From contig NC_073745.1 of the NCBI RefSeq assembly GCF_029784135.1, positions 83,919,650 to 83,983,649 on the forward strand: a DNA stretch of 64,000 bases, read 5' to 3'. Shown here in pieces: positions 10,562-22,728 of this stretch (its first letter is position 1; every line of letters begins with the position of its first letter). Made by a program: the position numbers and the translations under genes. Below the pieces are notes generated by a model. That model was not told where the DNA came from, made no database searches, and worked only from the letters and a program-made list of their open reading frames with translations. The stretch is from Toxorhynchites rutilus septentrionalis. Its lineage: Eukaryota; Arthropoda; Insecta; Diptera; Culicidae.

Positions 10562-11878
10562 TAAAGTGACCAGATGGTCAGAGGTCTAACGCGGGACACA
10601 TAAAACAAAACGTTATGTATATACGTCATCTGAGCATAAACCATAGTTCAGCGAGTCTAAACTAATCAGTATTAATTCTATCTGAGTATCGGCACTCAGT
10701 TGTGATTTTTCGGTGGTTTAGATTTTGTTTACGCCCGAAAATCACTCGCTCAATCAGAGCATTTACGCCTGGCAAGCACGATTCAATACCGAATGGAATG
10801 CTCGAAAATTTCTATTCATTTTTCATCGATTTTAGTGTTAACGTATGCATTCAAAAAATGGAATAATTTCGGATAGATGATAAATCATTTATAGGAACAA
10901 ATTTTCTTTAAATCTTACGTTCATTAAGTCTACAACAAAAATGGTTCAAGGCTGTTGATTCGCTGCAGCAGCACTGTCAAGCATCTTGATGATTTTTCCA
11001 TACTGCAAGCTCCACCCCACAACGAAAAAGTTGGACATCCTGAGGCACTTTGTGTCCGCCAGATATAGCCGATCTGGTATTTACAATAACATCTCTTTGC
11101 CGCTCCTTAATCCGGGATATCGAAGCAACTGGCCAAACGGTGGAGAAGAATCTGGCCAACATGGACATTTTTATGCGGAAGCGTCAGACGAGACCGGCGC
11201 GAATCTGAGCAGCCGGCATCACCTAGAAGGAGTAGCTCGAGGTGCTGGTGAAAAACTTGTTTCCGGCGAAAGAAGTGAAAAACTTCCACCAAAGCCACGA
11301 AAAGGTAAAATAACACGCCGGTATACATCTTTTCATCGGCCATGTTTCAGGTTCCGGCCAACTTCCGTAAGACCGCCCAACGCTTCATTTACGATACTTC
11401 ATCAAACAACTCTGCCTCTTCCTGACGAGTATACACTAGTTCTTCCGGCTTATTTAAAACGTGAAGCCCTGACCGAGCTAGGGGACTAAAGATGAACTTA
11501 TCGTCTGACTCACGTTGATCCCTGCGGATCAATAGGGGACTTTTATAAAAATCGCTTTCCAATTTTGTTGCTGTAGCTTCCAGTTGACACTCTCTAAACA
11601 GAAAGCCCAATGTCGGTGCGATGAAACCAGCTCAACGTATTAATCTTTGGATGTATTAGAAGCGCTCTTGAACAGTCTGCCAAATAAAAATTTTTTTGAG
11701 GTTCATCCATTTAAGAAAATCAACATGATCAAATTGTGATATTGCAATATATTGATATCGCGGGACATTTTCGTTCCTTTTGCCAAATGCGGGACGTTTC
11801 GCGGGACGGAATCTTACGCGGGACATTTTGTTGAAATGCGGGACTGTCCCGCGTAACGCGGGACGTCTAGTCAGTTTA
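10562..11878 (+). mobile_element. hAT-like composite element, copy A
   Basis: Ends taaagtgaccaga (left) and tctagtcagttta (right) are inverted repeats of 13 bp with two mismatches. A 7-bp direct duplication gtttagg flanks it (10555-10561, 11879-11885). The right subterminal region is built of repeated cgcgggac/gtcccgcg blocks; ends of this kind with 7-8-bp duplications suggest a hAT-type element. The interior is a decayed Tc1/mariner-superfamily transposase, which does not match the ends. It is the same composite as 55187-58883, but about 395 bp of the interior are missing here (junction near 11290). Confidence 0.6.
10986..11500 (+). pseudogene. Decayed ITm-type transposase, copy A
   Basis: The frame from 10986 reads MMIFPYCKLHPT and RSGIYNNIS, resembling the first helix-turn-helix of an ITm (Tc1/mariner superfamily) transposase, and other frames continue the similarity, so several frameshifts are present. 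The catalytic region found in the 58 kb copy (HYAKRSLE and LRPIENFWA) is absent because of the interior deletion. Only the N-terminal piece and the extreme C-terminal piece remain. It cannot encode a working enzyme. The family call rests mainly on the better-kept 57.6-58.6 kb copy. Confidence 0.5.
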
Positions 11879-11885
11879 GTTTAGG

Positions 11886-12299
11886 CAACTTTGCATACTT
11901 GAAATATTCGAAAAATAATTAGACAACCTTTTGGAAAAAGTCAAATTTTTTTTGACGTAGAACTACGTCTTTCATTAAGGGTGTCAAATCAGAAAACAGG
12001 TCATGCTTTTATGAAATAAAGTTAGCGTTAATAACTATTTTTGCCGCGAACGGATTTTGGCGATTTACATACTAAACGAATCGGAAATTCCGTGAGATTT
12101 GTTTAATTTCCCATACAATAGAATCCCCTGGTTAGTAAATGATTAAAATTCATGAAAACTTTAAGTGTTTCTATTTTCCCATACATTTGTTCTGTCCATT
12201 TGAGTGCTTTCCCGAACAGAGATATCAATAACGAGCAACTTATCGACGACCAACGGAGGGGAAATCGTAGGATTTAAAGTCTCCGTGAACAAAGGAAAA
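11886..12299. other. Unassigned spacer
   Basis: No gene. Contains the recurrent near-palindrome gacgtagaactacgtc at 11954-11969, followed by tttcatt. Confidence 0.45.
11954..11969. repeat. Near-palindrome GACGTAGAACTACGTC
   Basis: Perfect 7-bp arms around aa. The right-hand flank tttcattaaggg resembles the tttcgggaac flank of the 50.9 kb copy. Confidence 0.75.
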
Positions 12300-12880
12300 G
12301 AAGAAGAATGAAGGGGAATACTTGCCTAGAGTATAAACAGTGGATCTCGCTGAGGCAAACTTTCATTCGGCATCGGACTGTTGAGTAATCCAGTTCACTT
12401 TGCTTTCGCTGCGCTTCGATCTAAGATTGGACCCCAGTGGTAATCCAACTTGAAAATCGTCGTTTGATTTTTCGGTTCGTTTTTCGCGTTATTCGTATCG
12501 TGTGTTCTTCTTTCGGCGTCATAAATTGGACGCTTCGCGTAGTGTGCGATAAGCAAGAAGAAGGGGAAGGCAGGCTCGAGCCCTGCAGAATACGAACGCA
12601 TTGCCAGGGGCAATAAAATTTCGAGGTAAGCGTCATCTAATGATGCACACGGTGTTGGTGCAGTGAAAAGCGCTCGCACTGAACCGAGCCTTCGCAAATG
12701 TGACACCGCACCGAACAACAGCGAAGTAGACGATTTCGGCGCGTCGGTCGAAAATTTAAACGCCCAGGCAGCAACCAAAATCAAGCTCCCCCCGCTGGTG
12801 GTGAAGGTGGTCGCTCTTGACAAACTCATCAACGAATTCGCATCGATGGGTGTTTCAGCAGTGTACAAGCTGTGTGGCAT
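12300..12880 (+). pseudogene. LINE (Jockey-like) 5' region and ORF1 fragment
   Basis: From about 12663 the plus strand encodes a stretch with KLPPLVVKVVALDKLINEFA and VSAVYKLCGI, which resembles the segment before the PRE_C2HC-type region of gag-like ORF1 proteins in Jockey/X-type non-LTR retrotransposons. Similarity stops abruptly after KLCGI (about 12880), where a full ORF1 would continue to zinc knuckles. The frame is opened by GTG, not ATG, so the true start lies elsewhere or is lost. The preceding 360 bases may be the element's 5' UTR. An overlapping 161-residue minus-strand frame is a shadow. Confidence 0.55.
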
Positions 12881-12911
12881 AATTCAGTCTTTTTCCAAGC
12901 AGTTAACATAG

Positions 12912-13915
12912 TTTATTTTCCGTCTTCATAAGGGCTTCGTTGGTGCCTTTGAGAATGCATTAATGCATTAAACTGACGTTATGACGAAGCAGATGTTAAG
13001 GTTGTGCACCAAAAAATTATTTGGGAATACCAAGCATCTTGAATGTCTTACTGGAATGTTATAAGTTATTTGGGTTCGCGTGCCAGTCGCAAAACTGCCT
13101 TCAACTAGGATTGCATTTGCGCTAATATTGATCATAGTGAAGCATTGTTACTGTTTTTGAGATTGTTATTAACAAAAAGAGTTTATTTCGCTTGTTTAGT
13201 CACCAAGAAAGTAAATGTTCTGGAATTTTCTATGTGATTAGGTTTTGCTTGCCAGTAGCAAAACTTCCTCCACTAAGGATAACAGCTGCGCTTCTCTCGA
13301 GCATGAGAAAGTAATGCAACTCTTTTCGAGGCCAGTAATATTAACAGAAGCGTTTCTTTTGAGAATAGCGCAAAATGATGAGAAATGTTTATATTGCTAG
13401 TAGTTTCAAACCACCAATGTATGGCTCTGTATGCATGCTATGGTGAACGCTTGTTTGGCGCCTGGTTTACGCTTAGTTTGTACGAACGATATCTAGAGGT
13501 GCGATTCCTTTGAGGCAATACTAAATAACATGTAGCATGATATTTGATACTTACAAGTGTTGTCATTGTTGTTGTTTACATGCGGTGCCACAGATATATT
13601 GATGTAGTTATGAGATATGGAATAATGGTGCTGGTGCAACATGTATATAATCGACTGCAGCCGAGTCTATGTCAATTTCGAAAAAGGCCACCGGAATAGC
13701 CTTCGAGGTAAATTTTCAATGCATTGACATGAAATAAATTGCGACATACGATTGTTTTGCGAGGGCAAGAATGAATCATCAATCAATTATCGTCAACTGA
13801 TTCTACAATGAAAAAATCATTTCAGAGATTATTCTACTAAGCAGTTGTTTCTAAAATTTCACAGCATTATATAATAATATCCGAAGGTATAAACAAGCGA
13901 CTTATATAAAATAAC
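12912..13915. other. Unassigned DNA with a diverged internal repeat
   Basis: No gene seen. A phrase of the form tgccagt(a/c)gcaaaact followed by a c(a/t)aaggat-type segment occurs at about 13080 and again at about 13250, suggesting an old tandem duplication of roughly 170 bp. Confidence 0.4.
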
Positions 13916-14904
13916 AGCGTAGTTCTACGTCAACAATGCGGTCGTATCTTGGACACAACCTCCTATAATTTTTTCTTAAATTTTTACAAAAAATTATAAC
14001 TTAGAAACTATGATATCTACAAAATTCATGTCAATGGATGAAATATAGAAAATTGTTTATATTTTTACGAAAAAACACAAAAAAAATATTTTTTTTTCAA
14101 TTTGTTTCCAAAAAATTCTTTGATAATTTTTAATGAAAACCTGAGTAATTTCCTACATTTCATTCTCTGACCATATTTTTTCAGATGTTATAGTTTTTAA
14201 ATTTTAAAAAGAAATTGAAAAAACTCAAAATTTAAAAAAAAAACCTACAAAAAAATATCAGGCCTACAAAATTATAGTCAAAGAATGGAATGCAGGAAAT
14301 TATTTTGGCTTTCATTAATAATTATCAAAGATTTTTTTGGAAAAAAATATCATAGAAAAAAAAATTTTGAAAAAAAAAATCATTTTTCTCGAAAACATGT
14401 GCTTTTAAAATTCTGAAAAAAATAGATATAAATAGTCCTTAAAATTTCCAACAAGTTTTCCATACATCGAACGATGGGCAAATTTACAAGGAAAAAGTTT
14501 TTCGAACAACAAACTTTTCATGTTTTTCTTTTAAAAAAATGCTAATAATGTTAAACTTTTCTCCATAAAGAAACATGTCAAGAACATGTCAAACGTGAGA
14601 ATTTACACACAAAAATGTTACGAGTAAAACATTATTTTTTTCAGGAGTCTTCATACAAAAATTACATATGTTCCAAAAACTATAAAAGATAGAAAGTTGA
14701 TGTCTTCGACAAAAGTTAGAGTTTATTAAGATCTAAAACTTATTCGAATACACTATATCGCTATCTTGACTTTAAACAAAATTAGGATTAGTTGTATTTT
14801 TTTCAAAGAAAACATGAAAAAGTTGTTGTTCGAAAAACTTTTTCCCTGTAAAAGTACCCATCTTCCGATGTATGGATGACTTGTTGGAAATTGTAGGGGT
14901 TATT

Positions 14905-15020
<116 letters not shown>

Positions 15021-15598
15021 CGCTTGCTCTGCTTGTTCTGGAGCTTAGTTCTCTCTGCACCTGCTGCTTGATCTCGTCGACTTGCGTTTGGGAGAGCATA
15101 TTGTTGCGTACAATCGCTCTACGCCTCGCGTTCATCGCGTTTTGGTCAAGCCTCCCGACGAACTCTGGATACGCTTCCTCGAACATTGTTAGTATTCGAG
15201 GGCGACCGCTCATGTCCGTCTCCAAAGCAGTGCAGATGTAATAGGCGCGGATCACGAATTCGTTCATTTCGTGTGTCCACATGATCCGTCGCCTAGTAGT
15301 ACCCACAAGTGTGGACGACTGTCGTCTGACAGTCGCAACACGCCTCGTAGGCGCAGCGTTTCGTTGGTGATGTCGATGGCTGCTGTTTCCGTGTGGCGGT
15401 AGCTCTTCGGGTTGAACCCGGCTGGTGGCCCGCTCTTGCACCTCGCCCTCCAGCCGCTGGCCGCTCGCTCTTACTCCCGTTCCAGGACCAGCTCCAGTTC
15501 GGGGACCCTCCTCGGGCGATCGCATTCTAAGTATTCTTCGTGAACGTAGCTCCATTTTCTGGGTGTATCTCCTTTGCCCGGGAGACAGCGGGTTGGCA
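15021..15598 (-). pseudogene. 5' piece of a non-LTR retrotransposon, poly(A)-ended, in (TA)n
   Basis: On the minus strand a likely ATG at 15553-15555 opens about 178 codons ending in an A22 tract. After a basic, Arg/Pro-rich start comes a folded-looking segment with MWTHEMNEFVIRAYYICTAL, ETDMSGRP and RRRAIVRNNML, a pattern I associate with N-termini of some non-LTR retrotransposon ORFs, possibly R4/Dong type. No reverse transcriptase follows: the sequence goes straight to poly(A). It therefore looks like a retroposed short transcript or an internally deleted copy. (TA)n lies on both sides, as expected for insertion into a microsatellite with duplication of the target. Confidence 0.55.
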
Positions 15599-15600
15599 TA

Positions 15601-15640
<40 letters not shown>

Positions 15641-15860
15641 TTCGAAAGTTTTAAAAAATATGTTTTTGAGAAAAATGAATTCAAATTTTTAAAATAACTT
15701 TTTTGTCAGCGAAATTTTTTTCCAAAAAATTTTTGGTAACTTTTTGTGAAAATTTAAACAATTTCCTACATTTCATATTTTGACATGAATTTTGTAGATA
15801 TCATAGTTTTTAAGTTATAAATTTTAGTAAAAAATTAAGAAAATATTAGCTTTTTCCAAA

Positions 15861-17311
15861 AAGTAGTTTTATTGTTTTTCGAATATTTCATGTATGCAAA
15901 GCTGCTTAAATGACCCATGTCTTTACAACCACAACATTTCACTACTATCTGAGATGGTGCTGCCAACTCCTAAGACGAGTTGGCATGAAATTCGTCCATG
16001 GTGCAATTTGGTTCGCATGTAGCGATACGTACAAGGTAAAATTCGATAAAATTATACAGAGTGTCGGTTTTCAAGTCGTTTCATGCTGGTGCTTGTGTGT
16101 CCTTGCCCACGCACGAATTGTTAGTTCCTCTGCGCTGCGAAATGTAGTTACTGGTAACAATAGTTACCATTAGACGGTTTTGATACTTTTTGTTGTTGGA
16201 ACTATGGTGGCAATGGGACATCCATACACGTGTGTATGTCAACTGGAACCGTTACCGTTATAGTTATAGAACCAAGGAAAAAATAACGCTTACGACGCTT
16301 GCTAAAGAGTTATTTCAAAAACTTCGATTCACTCTAAAGTAATACCCGCAGTGATAAAAAAGCGGATTGAAAAATATAATTTCATAGTCCTACGTCGAAA
16401 ATGCGATCGTGTCTCAGACACTACAATTTTTCGAACAAAAATAATCTTAGCGCTGAATGAAACAAAAAAAAGGCGTCACATTTTCTTAGTTATTTTAACA
16501 TCGAGAGATGTGACAAACGAAAATCAATAAGACGATAACTGAGATGATTTAAACATTCAAAGAAACAAGTTGGTTCGTATCAAAATTATCATCAATTGGA
16601 ACAGATCATAAAATAGATGGAGTATGTTTGTTAAGAAACGTTTATAAAGCAAACCTTGTATAAGTTGTAACAAAATGTTCGATATCAAATGACACAGGTT
16701 TGCGTTAAAAATCACTATAATTTTTTCTACATTCTTTTTTTTCTTTTTTTAACAATCAACACCGAATAGCTTCGCCAACGCCTAATCATTTTTCAGTGAG
16801 TTTTGTTTTTTTAATAAAATCCCAAAACATTTCATATATCTACAATACAATAAAATTTCTCACATGTCCAACGCGCGCTCATATACTTATTATGCTCAAC
16901 CAAACGTCAGATGCAAGATGCAAGAGTCAACGATTTCCTAACAAGTACTACACGAATTCACAAAGTTGGAACAGCTAACTTTACACGCTTCATGCCATAT
17001 GGCTTCGGTGTGTTATTTCTACATGGACTGACGACGGTTGCCTTTCTGCTGTTTATTTGTTCATATCAACAGCAGCAGCACCAGCTGGGGCTCTCGTTTG
17101 GTCTTTAATCAATCCTGCTGCAAAAGTCTGCCTCTAGGAACTTGTGGGAGGGAAAAATATTCCACCCGGCGTTGTTTCTTCCCTCACAGAGAGCAAACAA
17201 GCAATCAAAGCCGTGTTGTGTTGGACCTTCTGCCTCGGGCCCACAGATAGCGGGTCCAACCAAGTTTTTGTTTCGCATGTTTGCTCCTCGGTTATCGATT
17301 GCTTCGCGGAA
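15861..17311. other. Unassigned DNA
   Basis: No protein family recognised. Includes an imperfect near-palindrome copy at 16381-16396 followed by gaaaatgcgatcgtgtct, which resembles the context of the copy at 13916. From 16900 to 17310 the composition is more balanced and could be unique host DNA. Confidence 0.4.
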
Positions 17312-18106
17312 AAGATGACTCTATGTGGTATGACCGTTTATGATGAAGCTTTTGATCTGGAATAAAAACATGAAATAAAGAGGAAATAATTAGTATTGAG
17401 AATATTGTTTAAGATAAGTACAAAATGTCCATTACATGCCGATTTGATACAAAAAATAGGATCTCTTTAAAAAATACATTCTTTTCAATTATTGTTCTCG
17501 TTGAGAAGTTATGAATACCGAATCTTTGAATATGGCTTCGATGCTAATTTTTTGCTAGTGCAGCTATAATGATACATCTGTAACACCTGTAAGCTAATGT
17601 AATAACCCGTAGCCTATTTTATTGAATTTGAGTTTTAATCATTTCATTACGTTCTACCCAATCACAGAAATCGGAATCAGGCACCACAGTACCGTTCTGG
17701 ATCATATTTCGGACAACATGATATTTCGGACACTTTGTTCTAATATCTTGAAATTCTTAATGCACTGATGATATAACTATAAAATTAATATCACAATTGC
17801 TTCTTTAGAGTAATTCCTTGGTTTCACTATCACTTCATTAGAGAACTACATTTGAATTATTACATAGTAGGAAAAAACCATCCAAAATCCGGAATCCACT
17901 CATTATCGTTTGTGTTTGACGTTCGCTTAGCGTGAGCGCTTAGAATTTGACCCTTCATCAATATTTGATTTTCTCTCGTGTTTCATCAGTTTTCATCATC
18001 GTTATGCGGTTACTGTGAGTGCTTGGTAAGTCTTTCGCGGGTAGCCGTGAACGTTACGTAACAAAATTCCATTTTTTTATTCCTAAATAAATTCACGGGT
18101 CCCTAT

Positions 18107-19887
18107 ATGCTTGAGCAGCTAGTTTCGATGCTGGGACCGAACAAGGTGTGTTTCATGTGCCAAGATGATAAAGCAGCGATAGATGCATCTCGAACAGGGT
18201 TACCATATCTACATAATAATTTGTATTTGCGTTTCATACAAAATTTACTGATTTTTTAAAATAACGTTGTAAAATGGCTTGCGGTTAATAATATTTTTCC
18301 CCGTCTCACCTATTTTATTCATATAGCGTTATAATAAATAAATAACTTCGTTCATCTTTTTCTTACTAAAGCACAGAGAATGTAAATTCCAAAAGTGCAC
18401 TCATACTGTCGTGAAAATTCATTTCCTTTGAAAGATTATTTTTCCAAGGAATTGAAAATGCACAGCTCAAAGCGAAAAGAAACGATTAAATCAGTTCAGG
18501 AAATACTGAATTCATCCGGTCTCACTGGAATCCGTCGTTGAACATAACCTATTTTACTGTTTTTTGAACTACGTTTCGCTATTTATTGTTGCATTCAATA
18601 AAACAACCTGAAACACTTGAATTCACTCAGATCGAATCGGACACCAGAACACTTTATTTTACTTTCTTCAGTAATATATGCCAAATCTGATGTTCCAGGA
18701 CCAGACTTTAGAGATTTATGAAAACATCTGTAGAATTCTACGTAGCTGTTGTAGAAATAGAAGCTACTGAACTGGGCAAGAACAAAACAATATCTTTTAG
18801 GACCATAGCTGAACCATCAAATGGTTCAGCAGATGGTTTAGTCGTCTGACTAAAGTTTAAGTAAACCTGTCCTGTCCTGTCCAAGCCTTCAGCCTGACAG
18901 TTCTCCTGTTTAGCTTTATTATGCTACTTTTTAATTCATTACTATCATTACATTTTTGTGTGTACCTGCAATATATTATAATGAAGGTATTTACGTTGCC
19001 CAACGTGAACAAGCATCACCTGGTAACTGAATAAATTTCCATTGCACCTCAATAGAGCAATGGATTTTTACTAAAATGTATATGGTTCCTGGCATTACGT
19101 GGATACCATCAACATCGTTTCATCAATAATTTCTATGCCATTCAATGATACTAAAGCAAAAATTATGCTTAAAAACACAAGATCTTGATTTTGTCATGGC
19201 TGCTAAACAAAAGCTTATTCCGTTTGTTATCGTAGGATGCTAGGGCTCCTTGGTCATTCTCAAGCAGCTTAATACAGTTGAAATCACAATTAATGTGGAT
19301 GGAGGACCAGACGAGAACCCGTTACGTGTTCTACCAATACGAGTTACTACAAATGCTCCAGAACGCAGTGCTTTCAATCGTTGAACGGGAGTTAGTAGGT
19401 TCAATACTTCTTCATAATCATGGGATCTCAGCTGAATTTTAACATTTTAAGTATGCAGTGGAACCGTTAGTTGAAGTGTGGAATAATCTAGCGATTCACG
19501 GATATTCCATCTGAGCAGAATATATTGAGTTCGCTAACTCCAAAATGGATGAAGCGGAATTAGTACGATATTAAGCCGAGTGGTTTGGTTTGGAATGTCA
19601 CGTAAGGACATTCCAGGACCTTTTGCAAGTAGTGAAATTTAGCGATAGGAAGAAATAGTGTAAATCAACATCAATTTATGTCAATCCATGTTCCTCTCGG
19701 CTTAACGCCAGATATGTTGAAAGCACCAATCCCAACTAATGTCAGCCTTCATTTTCCGTCTCTATTTGTTCGAAATTCTATGAACTTGTCGAAAAGTCTT
19801 CCGATGTCACTACATGCATATATGGAAGAACATTTGATTCCGACCTGGGCAGATATCTATTTTTTTATGTTGAACGAACGACTTTGA
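18107..19887 (+). pseudogene. Decayed multicopy transposon-like gene, unit 1
   Basis: Pieces in successive frames resemble a widespread uncharacterised multicopy protein family known to me from memory. They are MLEQLVSMLGPNK/VCFMCQDDKAA at 18107-18196; DFVMAAKQKLIPFVIVGC at about 19190-19245; INVDGGPDENP and TTNAPERSAFNR at 19289-19383; HVRTFQDLLQVVKF near 19595-19640; and a 69-residue open piece at 19678-19887 with FPSLFVRNSMNLSKSLP. Order and spacing are right for one gene, but stops and frameshifts lie between the pieces. I do not know its function; acidic motifs (DD, DGG.DE) leave a nuclease or transposase role possible. Confidence 0.6.
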
Positions 19888-20947
19888 CTTTGTGTAAAGA
19901 TTAGCGTTAAGTAACATAAGGGGGAGGGGGTTTTATCTTGCGTTACTTTTTGTTACATAAGAGGGGATGGGGTTAAAAAATCGCATTTTTAGCGTTTTGT
20001 AATTTGTGCACGACGCCCAAGTTTAATAAAGAATGAACTAGAATAAACTTATTGTTGACTCAACATGAAAAAAATGGATGCAAGAAAATACACTTTCAAC
20101 AAAGAGTCAATCCAAACATAAGATCAGGTTAAGATGACTCTATGTGGTATGACCGTTTATGATGAAGCTTTTGATCTGGAATAAAAACATGAAATAAAGA
20201 GGAAATAATTAGTATTGAGAGTATTGTTTAAGATAAGTAAAAAATGTGCATTAGATGCTGATTTGATACGAAAAATAGAATCTCTTTAAAAAAACATTAT
20301 TTTCAATTATTGTTCTCGTTGAGAAGTTATAAATACCGAATCATTGAATATGGCTTCGATGCTATTTTTTTGCTAGTGCAGCTATAATGATACATCTGTA
20401 ACATCTATAATGATACAACTGTAACACCTGTAATCTAATGTAATAACCCGTAGCCTATTTTATTGAATTTGAGTTTTAATCATTTCATTACGTTCTACCC
20501 AATCACAGAAATCGGAATCAGGCACCACAGTACCGTTCTGGATCATATTTCGGACAACATGATATTTCGGACACTTTGTTCTAATATCTTGAAATTCTTA
20601 ATGCACTGATGATATAACTATAAAATTAATATCACAATTGCTTCTTTAGAGTAATTCCTTGGTTTCACTATCACTTCATTAGAGAACTACATTTGAATTA
20701 TTACATAGTAGGAAAAAACCATCCAAAATCCGGAATCCACTCATTATCGTTTGTGTTTGACGTTCGCTTAGCGTGAGCGCTTAGAATTTGACCCTTCATC
20801 AATATTTGATTTTCTCTCGTGTTTCATCAGTTTTCATCATCGTTATGCGGTTACTGTGAGTGCTTGGTAAGTCTTTCGCGGGTAGCCGTGAACGTTACGT
20901 AACAAAATTCCATTTTTTTATTCCTAAATAAATTCACGGGTCCCTAT

Positions 20948-22728
20948 ATGCTTGAGCAGCTAGTTTCGATGCTGGGACCGAACAAGGTGTGTTTCATGTG
21001 CCAAGATGATAAAGCAGCGATAGATGCATCTCGAACAGGGTTACCATATCTACATAATAATTTGTATTTGCGTTTCATACAAAATTTACTGATTTTTTAA
21101 AATAACGTTGTAAAATGGCTTGCGGTTAATAATATTTTTCCCCGTCTCACCTATTTTATTCATATAGCGTTATAATAAATAAATAACTTCGTTCATCTTT
21201 TTCTTACTAAAGCACAGAGAATGTAAATTCCAAAAGTGCACTCATACTGTCGTGAAAATTCATTTCCTTTGAAAGATTATTTTTCCAAGGAATTGAAAAT
21301 GCACAGCTCAAAGCGAAAAGAAACGATTAAATCAGTTCAGGAAATACTGAATTCATCCGGTCTCACTGGAATCCGTCGTTGAACATAACCTATTTTACTG
21401 TTTTTTGAACTACGTTTCGCTATTTATTGTTGCATTCAATAAAACAACCTGAAACACTTGAATTCACTCAGATCGAATCGGACACCAGAACACTTTATTT
21501 TACTTTCTTCAGTAATATATGCCAAATCTGATGTTCCAGGACCAGACTTTAGAGATTTATGAAAACATCTGTAGAATTCTACGTAGCTGTTGTAGAAATA
21601 GAAGCTACTGAACTGGGCAAGAACAAAACAATATCTTTTAGGACCATAGCTGAACCATCAAATGGTTCAGCAGATGGTTTAGTCGTCTGACTAAAGTTTA
21701 AGTAAACCTGTCCTGTCCTGTCCAAGCCTTCAGCCTGACAGTTCTCCTGTTTAGCTTTATTATGCTACTTTTTAATTCATTACTATCATTACATTTTTGT
21801 GTGTACCTGCAATATATTATAATGAAGGTATTTACGTTGCCCAACGTGAACAAGCATCACCTGGTAACTGAATAAATTTCCATTGCACCTCAATAGAGCA
21901 ATGGATTTTTACTAAAATGTATATGGTTCCTGGCATTACGTGGATACCATCAACATCGTTTCATCAATAATTTCTATGCCATTCAATGATACTAAAGCAA
22001 AAATTATGCTTAAAAACACAAGATCTTGATTTTGTCATGGCTGCTAAACAAAAGCTTATTCCGTTTGTTATCGTAGGATGCTAGGGCTCCTTGGTCATTC
22101 TCAAGCAGCTTAATACAGTTGAAATCACAATTAATGTGGATGGAGGACCAGACGAGAACCCGTTACGTGTTCTACCAATACGAGTTACTACAAATGCTCC
22201 AGAACGCAGTGCTTTCAATCGTTGAACGGGAGTTAGTAGGTTCAATACTTCTTCATAATCATGGGATCTCAGCTGAATTTTAACATTTTAAGTATGCAGT
22301 GGAACCGTTAGTTGAAGTGTGGAATAATCTAGCGATTCACGGATATTCCATCTGAGCAGAATATATTGAGTTCGCTAACTCCAAAATGGATGAAGCGGAA
22401 TTAGTACGATATTAAGCCGAGTGGTTTGGTTTGGAATGTCACGTAAGGACATTCCAGGGCCTTTTGCAAGTAGTGAAATTTAGCGATAGGAAGAAATAGT
22501 GTAAATCAACATCAATTTATGTCAATCCATGTTCCTCTCGGCTTAACGCCAGATATGTTGAAAGCACCAATCCCAACTAATGTCAGCCTTCATTTTCCGT
22601 CTCTATTTGTTCGAAATTCTATGAACTTGTCGAAAAGTCTTCCGATGTCACTACATGCATATATGGAAGAACATTTGATTCCGACCTGGGCAGATATCTA
22701 TTTTTTTATGTTGAACGAACGACTTTGA
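20948..22728 (+). pseudogene. Decayed multicopy transposon-like gene, unit 2
   Basis: Duplicate of the unit 1 pseudogene, carrying the same disabling changes where compared, including the stop after SAFNR and an identical 69-residue open piece at 22519-22728. Shared damage shows the gene was already dead before the tandem duplication, so the array did not form to amplify a working product. Confidence 0.6.

Noticed and set aside
12395..12880. 161-codon minus-strand frame
   Set aside because: Shadow of the plus-strand LINE ORF1 fragment, which has recognisable motifs.
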